From positions 275,132 through 339,131 of the forward strand of contig JACREZ010000016.1 of the NCBI GenBank assembly GCA_016212665.1: a stretch of DNA of 64,000 bases, read 5' to 3'. The notes below the pieces were generated by a model. It saw only the letters and a list, made by a program, of their open reading frames with translations. It ran no database searches and was not told where the DNA came from. Numbering within the stretch: the stretch's first letter is position 1; each line of letters begins with the position of its first letter. Positions 26,977 to 35,847 of this stretch are shown here, one piece after another. The DNA is from Ignavibacteriota bacterium (GTDB taxonomy: Bacteria; Bacteroidota; Ignavibacteria; UBA10030; SZUA-254). A program made the translations under genes and the position numbers.

Positions 26977-27570
26977 ATGAAACGAGTTAACATCCAACCG
27001 ATAATCCTTATTGGAATATTGTCAATTCTTTTACTGTTCATCAATAGTTGTGAACAATATGAATATGCCTCCCCGGCCCCCGGAATCCTTGAAATTCGCT
27101 TGAAAACAAAGTCAGACCAAATAGCGTTTAGCGGGCTCAACAATTTTGTTATGTCTGTTACCGAGGTTAAAGCGGTGAGGAATGACGATGCAAAGTTGAA
27201 TGTCTATCAAGATTTGAGAGCTATCAGAAGAGAGAATTCTACCTATAATATTTTACAGCCTGCCGCAAGAGATTCAAATTTAGTTATTGGACAGACATAT
27301 GCTCCCCCAGGAGATTTTGCCGGTATCAATATCTTGATGAAACCTCAGGGAGATTTGGTCTTAGATGGGTACAGAAATATTCCTGTTGTAAAACCACCAG
27401 AAAATCCAACGCTCGACGTTACATTACAATTCAGGAAATCATTTTCGATCGAAGCGGATAGGACAACGGTAGTGACACTAACGATAGATGTAGATTCATC
27501 GTTAGTCAGAGGTGCGGATGAATATTATTTCTACCCGTACTATTTTATTTCTTCTATTAAGACATATTAA
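26977..27570 (+). CDS. DUF4382-like lipoprotein
   Basis: 197 residues, first gene of a six-gene operon. The N-terminus MKRVNIQPIILIGILSILLL ends in FINSC, a usable lipobox with Cys25, so it is a likely lipoprotein. The rest (GILEIRLKTKSDQIAFSGLN...VTEVKAVRN, DFAGINILMKPQGDLVLDG, VTLTIDVDSSLV) follows the DUF4382 pattern: a beta-sandwich with a short conserved 'I-x-I-x-x-v-x-v' start and a final hydrophobic strand. Family function is unknown. Only 41 bases separate it from the next gene. I infer a periplasm- or surface-facing accessory of the downstream receptor/export genes. Confidence 0.75.
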   Translation: MKRVNIQPIILIGILSILLLFINSCEQYEYASPAPGILEIRLKTKSDQIAFSGLNNFVMSVTEVKAVRNDDAKLNVYQDLRAIRRENSTYNILQPAARDSNLVIGQTYAPPGDFAGINILMKPQGDLVLDGYRNIPVVKPPENPTLDVTLQFRKSFSIEADRTTVVTLTIDVDSSLVRGADEYYFYPYYFISSIKTY

Positions 27571-27611
27571 GATTTTCAGACGAAGCGGATTCACTATAAG
27601 TTTAGAAAAAT

Positions 27612-29495
27612 ATGAAAAGAATACTTTTACTCGGAATCTTCATTTTTAGTTTACTGTCCATATTGGGTATGGATTGCGAAGGCGATGGCAATGTTTACCA
27701 GAACAGTCCTCCTATAGCGCGACTATCAAATATTCCACCAACGAATATTGTGTCCAATATCTCGAACCCTGTCATTACTCTCTCTTGGGTTGGTGATGAC
27801 CCTGACGGATACATTACGGCATATAAATATCGTTGGAGTTTTACAAATACACATGGGAATGTCACGGACACGTTATTAAAGTCGTGGTACACAATCCTAA
27901 ATATTCGATACGGAACAGGTACCGCCGCTCTTGCATTGATGATTGATACGACATATAGTAATAGTGAACTCTTGGCGCCAAAAGTCTATAAGTATTTTGC
28001 AAATTTGAATCCAAAGGATGGAGTTGATTTGACACCGGCATTTAAAGAGGCTCTGTACAGAGGAGATACGGTGTTGATTGAAGGTGTTCGTGTGTATGCA
28101 TCAAACCCTGATTCTACAATTGAACAAGCAACAGGAACAAGAATTGTAAAGCGCTTTCCTGTGCATGAGAATTCTAACAGTGGGACATTTATTTTCGATT
28201 CTCAAGATAGTTTGAACTATCATGAATTTGAAATTCGTGCTATTGATAATCTTGGGACCGTTGGCGCTCCCGCGACTGTCGAATTTGTTACTCCGAGAAT
28301 TAGTGCACCTAACACCTATATCGTTTCATCCCCACAGGATACATCATTCATTCTCGATCGTGCCACTGCTACATTCACCGGGCTTGAATTTTCGTTTAAT
28401 GCCTACGATGTCAATAGTCGTACAAGAGAATATCAATGGGTAGTTGACAAGGACAAGTGGGTAGAAAATAATCAACCCATTCCGTGGTCTCCATGGAGTG
28501 AGCGAACTGAAGCGTTGGTTAATGCTTCTCATTTTCATCCAAGTATCAAATACGATATCAGGCATACATTCCACGTTCGTGCGAGAAATGAATTTGGTTC
28601 GATTGATACATTAGGATTGTTTTGGTATCCGGTGTACAATACGACATTAGACAGTATAGTACGATGGGATACGACAAGAGCAAATGTTGATTTTTATACA
28701 ATCTATCCTGACTTTATGAAGCCGGGATATCAGAAAAAAACGCTTCTTCTGAATTTCTCATATGAATATAAAGAACCCGAGATTAGTCCTGCTTATCCCA
28801 CCTACGCGACACTGAATTCTTTCTACGAAAGTATCATGGCTGATGCTGGGATGACCGGAAAGTACAAACTACATCTCTCGAAAAAAGAGGGTTTTCCTCA
28901 ACAGAGCGAATTAGGAAAATACAGTAGTATCGTGTTGTTCGCCGATGTAACAAGTTCGTTTGGGAAATGGGATGACCTTGTTCCAAATGCTTCTGTTGAT
29001 ACAAATCTCTCTTTTTTAGGTAAAAAAGCACAGGCGGTAATTAATTACTGTCGGATTGGGGGACGAATGATCTGGAGTACAAAGAATGTAGGACTGGGCC
29101 TCAATGTTAATATTCAAGAACAACAAATTTTTCCTAGATTATTTCATGCAGATTTATTGAGGGATACTATTTTTCATAACCCACCTCCGGGTTTTATTGG
29201 ACCTCGTGGTTTACTTGGTTATCCCGATGCATCATTAGACAGCTCAAAGCTAGATCCGGCATGGAATGGAAGGTTACCTGAAGTGTGGCTTGTGCGACCA
29301 ATCGGATTTGGCGAACGAATTTACCAATTTGATCATGCAACGGATAGTTTCCTCGCTGAGAACTTTGATATCGGTGTTCGGTATGAGGGTGTCACGTTTA
29401 GTAATATTCTCTTGGGATTCCCTCTCTACTATATGAAACAAGCCGATGCCGCCCTTGTGTTGAAGGCAGCATTAGATGATATTGAAGCACGTTAA
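27612..29495 (+). CDS. exported Fn3-like protein of unknown function
   Basis: 627 residues. The N-terminus MKRILLLGIFIFSLLSILGMDC is a signal sequence; the Cys context (GMDC) is a poor lipobox, so lipidation is uncertain. The first 250 residues hold two Fn3/Ig-like segments (SNPVITLSWVGDDPDGYITAYKYRW; TATFTGLEFSFNAYDVNSRTREYQWVVD), typical of Ignavibacteria-type extracellular proteins. The C-terminal half (about 360-620) has a flavodoxin/GATase-like look (KKTLLLNFSYEY, SSIVLFADVTSSFGKWDD, AVINYCRIGGRMIWSTKNVG), suggesting a Rossmann-like domain without visible catalytic residues. It lies 14 bases before the TonB-dependent receptor, so it is probably its partner. Confidence 0.7.
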   Translation: MKRILLLGIFIFSLLSILGMDCEGDGNVYQNSPPIARLSNIPPTNIVSNISNPVITLSWVGDDPDGYITAYKYRWSFTNTHGNVTDTLLKSWYTILNIRYGTGTAALALMIDTTYSNSELLAPKVYKYFANLNPKDGVDLTPAFKEALYRGDTVLIEGVRVYASNPDSTIEQATGTRIVKRFPVHENSNSGTFIFDSQDSLNYHEFEIRAIDNLGTVGAPATVEFVTPRISAPNTYIVSSPQDTSFILDRATATFTGLEFSFNAYDVNSRTREYQWVVDKDKWVENNQPIPWSPWSERTEALVNASHFHPSIKYDIRHTFHVRARNEFGSIDTLGLFWYPVYNTTLDSIVRWDTTRANVDFYTIYPDFMKPGYQKKTLLLNFSYEYKEPEISPAYPTYATLNSFYESIMADAGMTGKYKLHLSKKEGFPQQSELGKYSSIVLFADVTSSFGKWDDLVPNASVDTNLSFLGKKAQAVINYCRIGGRMIWSTKNVGLGLNVNIQEQQIFPRLFHADLLRDTIFHNPPPGFIGPRGLLGYPDASLDSSKLDPAWNGRLPEVWLVRPIGFGERIYQFDHATDSFLAENFDIGVRYEGVTFSNILLGFPLYYMKQADAALVLKAALDDIEAR

Positions 29496-29509
29496 TAAAG
29501 GATAAAATA

Positions 29510-32455
29510 ATGAAAACAACATTTTACTCGCTTGTAATTCTTTTTCTTTTTAGTACGTTCGCCGGTTCGTTGCTCTTTGCAGGGAATACCGGAAAAATAA
29601 TCGGTCGTGTTGTAGATGAAAGAAATGAACCGTTAATGGGGGTAAACATTCTTGTTGTCGGAACAACGCGCGGCGCTGTTTCGGATATGGACGGAAAATA
29701 TGCCATCATCGGTGTCCCGATTGGCTCTCATACTGTACGTGCAAGTCAGATTGGATATCAAACGGTAGAAGCTACCGGTGTAAAAGTCGGGGCAGATGAA
29801 ACAACACAGTTGAATTTTGAAATGACAAGTTCTGCGTTGGAACAGAAAGAAGTTGTTATTCGAGCCGATGTACTTGTGAATCCATTGGCAACCGGCTCAA
29901 CAAAACAAATCAGTGAAAAGAAGATTGAAGAAATTCCGAATGTGAAAGATGTTGCCGATGTGATGAAACTTCAGGCGGGTGTTGTGAAACAAGGAAATAA
30001 TCTATTTCTTCGCGGCGGACGCGCAAACGAAGTGCAGTACGTTGTTGATGGTGTTCCTGTTAATAGTATAGTAGGAAATTCCGGGGAGTTAACAGGTACC
30101 TCGAAAGTGAACGAACAAATTGCACAGGTAGCGGCAGGAGTTTCATCGGGTACGATCGGCGGTGGTTCCGGTGCGCTTTCGGTTTCTGCAAACGCGATTC
30201 AATCGCTTAGTGTTCAAACAAGCGGATTCGATGCTGATTATGGGAACGCGCAATCAGGTATCGTGAACATCACAACGAAATCAGGTGGTGATAAAATACT
30301 TGTTGGTGCGCAATACCGTACAGATAAACTAGCTAACACAAACCAGAATGAAATTTATCAATCGTATAACATCGGTGGTCCTGAGCCAATCTCGAGATAT
30401 TTGTTGCCTTCGCTTGGTCTGAAATTACCCGGCTCAATTTCATTCTTTTTTAGTGCGGATATTACACGAAGCGACGGAGCAAACTCATACGATGATAATG
30501 AGTTTTTCCATCCTCTAGGTAGAAAGGTTGAATTGGATGGTTTCCTTGGCGGGATAATGAACGGACTCGGTTTTACATTCTATGACAACTTGGAAAATTC
30601 ATTTACATTTAACTCTAAAATAAAGTACGATATTAGCGGAGACGATCAGGTCTCCTATGGTTACCGAGCGAGTTTGCAAACTTCGCACGGTTATGTCCAT
30701 TCCTGGCGATATTTTGCCGATTCTTCAAGTCTGAGTTCGACACTTTCAACGCAGCATGTGTTATCATGGACTCATTTCTTTAGTCCAAAAGCTTTCATGA
30801 AAATGAATATAGCGAAGCTTTCGCACAGGGATGGTAATGATATTGCAGGATTAAAGCCATATGAATATCCAGTTGTTAATTCGAATGATTACGATTTTGA
30901 TATTAATGAAGATGGATTTGTTGATCTTGGTGCATCACAAAGGTGGTACCAATCAAATACAGAGCAATGGTCAGCCCGGTTTGACTACAATAATCAGATT
31001 CATGAACTTCATTTGTTGAAAACTGGTTTGGAATTTAATTACGAGGTGTTACAATCAACTGATATTTCTCAACCAACAGCACTCATCAAAGATGATACTA
31101 CAGGTGAGTTAATTTCCCCACCCTACCCCGAGTATATGGATAGACACAGAGGTTTATATCCGGGGTATGGGAAAATCCGTTATGTGTTGGATAATTATCC
31201 ACATAGGGGAGCATTATACGTTCAGGATAATATAGAATTTTCTGGTTTAAATATTCACTTAGGACTTCGTTATGATTATCTAGATTTAGGAAGACAGGTG
31301 TATTACTCAAGTTTTGTAAAACGATGGTATAGTAATGTAAATCAGGGTGAAACAAATGAAGGAGAAAAATTACGTCCTGAATGGATGGATGTCCATGGTG
31401 TTGAGTATAGTCTTGACCTCTCAGATGAAAGTGATGAGCTATTGTTGTCAGATGCGGATAGGTTTTGGTATGCGTTGACGCATGGAGATTTTAGTCCAAG
31501 GCTTGCAATTGGTTATCCGGTAACAGATAGAATCGTGTTTTATTTTAACTATGGTCATTTTTATCAATATCCTGAACGTGACCAATACTATAGAGATTTG
31601 CCAAGAAATGTAGAAAGTTGGCTTGGCAATCCTAATTTGAAACCAAGAAAAACTGTTCAGTATGAAGCAGGATTTGAAGACCAGATGACTGATGATTTTG
31701 CTTTTTCAGTTCATGCTTTCTATAAAGATTATTTCGGTTATATAACGTTGGTCAGGCGACTTGGTGAAATTCGGATATATCAAAATCTTGACTATGCAAG
31801 TACGAGGGGATTCGAGATATCTGCAAGTAATAATTTTTCTCAACACCTTACTTCGAGTATCAGCTATTCATATCAAATTGCTAAGGGTCGTTCGTCCAGT
31901 GAAATCGGCACAATTATTAATCCTAATTCCGATTTGCCGAGAGAAACCAGATTAGATTGGGATCAACAGCATACGGCAAATTTTATCTTCAGTTATCGTG
32001 TTGGGCATAATGAAGAAGGAGAGTTTTTCGGACTTCCTTTTATCAATAATTACGGTATTTCATTAACGTGGAGTTATGGAAGCGGATTCCCTTATACACC
32101 GCAGATTACAGGACGGAGTACTGATTTGAAGAATGAATATCTTTCAAATAATGAAACACGTCCTTATACCTCAACGACGAATCTTTCTATTTATAAAGGA
32201 TTTCTGCTCTTTGGTAGAATGAACGCACAGGTTACGCTCGATATTACCAATTTATTTAACCGGAGAAACGTACAGACTGGAGATCCAAACGGCGGATTTA
32301 ATAATAGAGACGGAAGACCGTATGTGTTCGGTGATTATAATAATAATGAGGAGAAGGTGATAAACCCGTATCGAAATAACGATGCACGTATTCCGCCCAC
32401 TGTCTTCGAACCCCCGCGTCAAATTTTACTCGGTGTAAAATTAAATTGGGAATAA
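29510..32455 (+). CDS. TonB-dependent outer-membrane receptor with CarboxypepD_reg N-domain
   Basis: 981 residues. A signal peptide (about 1-24) is followed by a carboxypeptidase-regulatory-like beta-sandwich (GKIIGRVVDERNEPLMGVNI, about 27-110), then the plug (IPNVKDVADVMKLQAGVVKQ, FLRGGRANEVQYVVDGVPV, about 145-260), then a 22-stranded barrel with many aromatic strands. The end FEPPRQILLGVKLNWE is a proper final outer-membrane strand. The protein sits in the outer membrane and takes up, or provides a channel for, a ligand with TonB energy. Ligand unknown. AAAGGA stands 8 bases before the ATG. In this operon the receptor is embedded among T9SS-type cargo and a PorV/PorQ protein rather than a SusD lipoprotein. 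Confidence 0.9.
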   Translation: MKTTFYSLVILFLFSTFAGSLLFAGNTGKIIGRVVDERNEPLMGVNILVVGTTRGAVSDMDGKYAIIGVPIGSHTVRASQIGYQTVEATGVKVGADETTQLNFEMTSSALEQKEVVIRADVLVNPLATGSTKQISEKKIEEIPNVKDVADVMKLQAGVVKQGNNLFLRGGRANEVQYVVDGVPVNSIVGNSGELTGTSKVNEQIAQVAAGVSSGTIGGGSGALSVSANAIQSLSVQTSGFDADYGNAQSGIVNITTKSGGDKILVGAQYRTDKLANTNQNEIYQSYNIGGPEPISRYLLPSLGLKLPGSISFFFSADITRSDGANSYDDNEFFHPLGRKVELDGFLGGIMNGLGFTFYDNLENSFTFNSKIKYDISGDDQVSYGYRASLQTSHGYVHSWRYFADSSSLSSTLSTQHVLSWTHFFSPKAFMKMNIAKLSHRDGNDIAGLKPYEYPVVNSNDYDFDINEDGFVDLGASQRWYQSNTEQWSARFDYNNQIHELHLLKTGLEFNYEVLQSTDISQPTALIKDDTTGELISPPYPEYMDRHRGLYPGYGKIRYVLDNYPHRGALYVQDNIEFSGLNIHLGLRYDYLDLGRQVYYSSFVKRWYSNVNQGETNEGEKLRPEWMDVHGVEYSLDLSDESDELLLSDADRFWYALTHGDFSPRLAIGYPVTDRIVFYFNYGHFYQYPERDQYYRDLPRNVESWLGNPNLKPRKTVQYEAGFEDQMTDDFAFSVHAFYKDYFGYITLVRRLGEIRIYQNLDYASTRGFEISASNNFSQHLTSSISYSYQIAKGRSSSEIGTIINPNSDLPRETRLDWDQQHTANFIFSYRVGHNEEGEFFGLPFINNYGISLTWSYGSGFPYTPQITGRSTDLKNEYLSNNETRPYTSTTNLSIYKGFLLFGRMNAQVTLDITNLFNRRNVQTGDPNGGFNNRDGRPYVFGDYNNNEEKVINPYRNNDARIPPTVFEPPRQILLGVKLNWE

Positions 32456-32486
32456 TGTTAATAGGAATTTAATGCAGGTAAACTTT

Positions 32487-34844
32487 ATGAAAAAAATACT
32501 TTATACAATATTATTATTCTCGTTTTGCTTCACGTTGGTCTATGGCGGTGATGATTCCAACTCGAAGCGACCTCGTACTCCGGCAAAAACTACTGCCGCA
32601 TGGGCAAAGAGGATAAAACAAACAGCCGGCGAATTTTCCGTTTGGCTCAGTAATCAAATGGTTATGGGTGTTCAAGCATGGGATGGAGATGTTCCTGCAG
32701 ATAATTGCGGACCTACCGGGCTTGGAGCTGTGTATCCTGCCTCTGCGTGTATCGAGCATTTATATGGCGCTGGTCCATGGATTGGCGCTATTCAGGATGG
32801 TGTCAGGAAAGTTTCCGAAGGATACAACGGCAGTCAAGGAACGAGTTATTTTGAGCCATCGCAAAAGGACACCGCCCGTGATAGAATTTGGACAACCTCA
32901 GCAAGTGATACAGGGTATAACCCAAATAGGGAAGGATACTATAAAAAAGGAATGGGGAACAGGAATATTGATGATGACGGCGATGGACGACTCAACGAAG
33001 ACGAACTTGATGGTTTTGATAATGACGGTGATTGGGTTCTCGCCAATGATGATATTGGAAAAGACGGATTACTTGATGTTGAGGAGACAGGTTGTAAGGG
33101 TGGATATGACCCTGTAACGAATCCTGACCCGGGGTACGATAACTGGGAACCATCAAAAAAAGATTCGTGCAAACCCGACCCTGTTACCAATGCTTTACCA
33201 TTCAAACGTAGCAGGGACCACTATACCCAGGGTAATGGTATTCCAGACCATGGTGAACCGCATGTTGATGAAGACTTTGCAGCGTTCTCCGACAATGATA
33301 TCTATATGTCGGCGACTGATACTGCGAGTCATCTACCAACATCACATCAACCATTGAAAATGAAGGTCTTTCAAAAATCGTATGCCTGGAACAGACCCGA
33401 TTTAAATGGTATTATTCCATTCGAATATTATTTTGTGAACGTTGGAAAAAAAGCAAGCGATTCGCTGAACGATGTATATGTAGGATTCTTTGCTGATATG
33501 GATGTCCATGGTCCTTCGGGTTCTCCCCAAAGAAATTATGCCGCGTATTTCGATTCACTGAGAACTGCATATATTCATAATCCGGTCGAGCAAGGTGCCA
33601 CACCGCTTGGATTGGTTGTTCTTGAGACGCCGATTGCGTTGGAATCACTGAAATATACTTTCCAATGGCACGAGTTTGAGGCTCCTTGCGGAACTATAAA
33701 CGATGAAGACCTCTATTCATGTATGTCGTGCGAAGCATTTGGCAACACCAATTGTATTAAAGGAAATCAAAGCGAGAATTCACTGAACGATACAAGATTT
33801 ATTTTCTCTTTCGGTCCATTTAAAACTATTAAACCCGGCGATACTCTTAAAATTGCAGTAGCATTAATAGTTGGTGATGGTATTACCAGTGGAACACGTA
33901 ACCTTAAAGAACAAGCGGAAAAAGCTATAAAGCTCTGGGGAAGAAATTATCGAACTCCCAAAATTCCGCCATCACCTTGTCTTAACACAGATGTAGGATT
34001 CAAAAAAATCACCCTAACATGGGGCGGGGGGGGGATGACTCCGGTTGGCGATGGGAAATATCGTTGTGTTCCAGAAAAATTACCATACGAAACTTGGGAT
34101 GATTCAAGTAAGATTGTTCAGGCATTGCCCGATACTCACTGGAGAAAGAAAAATCCACCGGAAGGGCATGAAAAAGGAGGAAGAATTTTTGAAGGGTATA
34201 GGCTGTATCGTAGTGAAAGTACCGATATGACGGATTATAAAAGTTACACTCTGATAAAGCAGTTTGACATGCCTGGAGATGAATATGAATACAATGTAGG
34301 ACTTGACACGTTTTTCGTTGATACAAATCTCGTTCGAGGAAAAGTGTACAACTACGCGGTCACATCATTTGGAATTCCGGATCTGACTGTTATAGCGCGT
34401 CCTCTTGCCTCTGGAGGTGTTCTGTATGACTCACTCTACAGTGAGAATACAGAATCGGATTTATTAGAAAACGCAATTCAGGTGAAGTTGCCATTCTCTA
34501 TTTCCGAGGAACTCGGAGAAGTATTAGCAGTACCGAATCCTTATCGTGTAGATGAAAACTATACGAGACAACAAGGTGGTTTTGAAGGAGAGAATTACAA
34601 CTGGGATGAAAATGCAAGGAAAATCAAATTCATCCATCTGCCGAGGAAGTGTACGATTCGCGTATTTACAATCGCCGGTGACTTGGTCACCACACTGGAA
34701 CACGATGCCGGAACCAGCGATGTAGGAGAAATTGACTGGAATATTCAAAGTGAAAGCCATCGCGCTCTCGCTAGCGGAATCTATGTCTTCACGGTAGAAT
34801 CGGAATACGGAAGACAAGTCGGCAAATTTGTTTTGATTCGTTAA
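32487..34844 (+). CDS. large secreted protein, paralog family member 4, T9SS-like tail
   Basis: 785 residues from ATG 32487, which starts a clean signal peptide (MKKILYTILLFSFCFTLVYG); an ATG at 32472 is in frame. It has the whole layout of the three paralogs at 1.6-8.4 kb: Trp/Gly-rich IEHLYGAGPWIGAI, acidic repeats (IDDDGDGRLNEDELDGFDND), four cysteines C-x10-C-x2-C-x7-C, Fn3-like region, and C-terminal sorting-like domain (VPNPYRVDEN ... GKFVLIR). It is closest to member 3, sharing the TWDDSxKI/HWRxxNPP insertion. A run of nine G at 34026-34034 encodes Gly-Gly-Gly and could slip. Its position between a TonB receptor and a PorV/PorQ protein suggests it is the main cargo or partner of this operon. 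Confidence 0.85.
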   Translation: MKKILYTILLFSFCFTLVYGGDDSNSKRPRTPAKTTAAWAKRIKQTAGEFSVWLSNQMVMGVQAWDGDVPADNCGPTGLGAVYPASACIEHLYGAGPWIGAIQDGVRKVSEGYNGSQGTSYFEPSQKDTARDRIWTTSASDTGYNPNREGYYKKGMGNRNIDDDGDGRLNEDELDGFDNDGDWVLANDDIGKDGLLDVEETGCKGGYDPVTNPDPGYDNWEPSKKDSCKPDPVTNALPFKRSRDHYTQGNGIPDHGEPHVDEDFAAFSDNDIYMSATDTASHLPTSHQPLKMKVFQKSYAWNRPDLNGIIPFEYYFVNVGKKASDSLNDVYVGFFADMDVHGPSGSPQRNYAAYFDSLRTAYIHNPVEQGATPLGLVVLETPIALESLKYTFQWHEFEAPCGTINDEDLYSCMSCEAFGNTNCIKGNQSENSLNDTRFIFSFGPFKTIKPGDTLKIAVALIVGDGITSGTRNLKEQAEKAIKLWGRNYRTPKIPPSPCLNTDVGFKKITLTWGGGGMTPVGDGKYRCVPEKLPYETWDDSSKIVQALPDTHWRKKNPPEGHEKGGRIFEGYRLYRSESTDMTDYKSYTLIKQFDMPGDEYEYNVGLDTFFVDTNLVRGKVYNYAVTSFGIPDLTVIARPLASGGVLYDSLYSENTESDLLENAIQVKLPFSISEELGEVLAVPNPYRVDENYTRQQGGFEGENYNWDENARKIKFIHLPRKCTIRVFTIAGDLVTTLEHDAGTSDVGEIDWNIQSESHRALASGIYVFTVESEYGRQVGKFVLIR

Positions 34845-34860
34845 TGAAAGGAATAACATT

Positions 34861-35808
34861 ATGAATACGAAGAGAACTTTACAACAAATCATCGGAGTGG
34901 TAATCCTGCTCCTGTTTTTCGTCTCAACGGACGGCTTTTCAGGAAACCGTTCAGGTTCGGTAACGGGACAATTTTTGAAATTACCGTTAAGCGCACGAGC
35001 GGTCGGGATGGGGGGCGCACAGGTTGCATTGGCGCAGGGTGCCGCATCTATTGGCTACAATCCCGCCGGAATGATGTCGGTGACAAATTATGGTGTCGGT
35101 ATTAACTATACATCATGGTTCGCCGGAATAGATTATTCCTATGCCGGTGCAACAGTACGGTTAGAAGGTATCGGAAATATCGGGGTTGGAATGATGATGC
35201 TTGCAACCGACGAAATGAAGGTGACGACCAATGCTTTTCCGGAAGGTGATGGAAGGACGTTCCGTGCAAGTGAGTATGCAATTAGTTTTGCATATTCCCG
35301 TCAAGTTACTGACCAATTTGTTGTGGGCGTAAGTACAAAAATTATTCGCTCAAGTCTTTTTAATTCTGAATACTCCGCTTCGACGTTTGCATTCGATATC
35401 GGTACGTTGTATGATATTCCGGTATTAAACAGCCGTATCGGAGTTTCGCTCACAAATATCGGAAAAGACTTACAATATATTAAAGAAACATATTCTCTTC
35501 CCACAGCGCTGAGGTTCGGTGTTCTTTATGACCTCATCAAAGAAGACAACCATGCGATGGTTACAACCTTGCAGGTTACACGCTTGAACGATGCGGACGA
35601 ACAGTACAATGTTGGCGCGGAATATTCTGTGAATAATTTATTTGCTCTTCGTGGCGGGTGGAAATTTGCCTATGACCAGGAAAATGTAACAGGTGGCTTT
35701 GGTATTAAGTTGGAATCGTTCGGTGTGGACGGGATGTTTGATTACGGGTATAATAATTTCACGTACTTGCCCGGCACTCACTCATTTACCTTCGAAATGC
35801 AATTCTAA
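34861..35808 (+). CDS. PorV/PorQ-family outer-membrane protein
   Basis: 315 residues, signal peptide then an N-terminus FLKLPLSARAVGMGGAQVAL and SIGYNPAGMMS, the signature of the PorV/PorQ (FadL-like, UPF0164-related) barrels. The rest alternates amphipathic strands and ends THSFTFEMQF, a terminal aromatic outer-membrane strand. In T9SS, PorV shuttles cargo with cleaved C-terminal domains to the attachment complex. Many paralogs exist whose roles are unknown, so I do not name it PorV. An AAGGA site lies 8 bases before the ATG. Position directly after a protein with a T9SS-like tail supports a role in its export or anchoring. Confidence 0.82.
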   Translation: MNTKRTLQQIIGVVILLLFFVSTDGFSGNRSGSVTGQFLKLPLSARAVGMGGAQVALAQGAASIGYNPAGMMSVTNYGVGINYTSWFAGIDYSYAGATVRLEGIGNIGVGMMMLATDEMKVTTNAFPEGDGRTFRASEYAISFAYSRQVTDQFVVGVSTKIIRSSLFNSEYSASTFAFDIGTLYDIPVLNSRIGVSLTNIGKDLQYIKETYSLPTALRFGVLYDLIKEDNHAMVTTLQVTRLNDADEQYNVGAEYSVNNLFALRGGWKFAYDQENVTGGFGIKLESFGVDGMFDYGYNNFTYLPGTHSFTFEMQF

Positions 35809-35847
35809 ATGAATAATAATGAACATGGAAAATTACTGGAGATTTTG

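Noticed and set aside
34861..35808. Calling the barrel PorV itself
   Set aside because: The family signature is clear but includes many paralogs; no other T9SS gene (porU, porK-N, sov) is in the window to support orthology.
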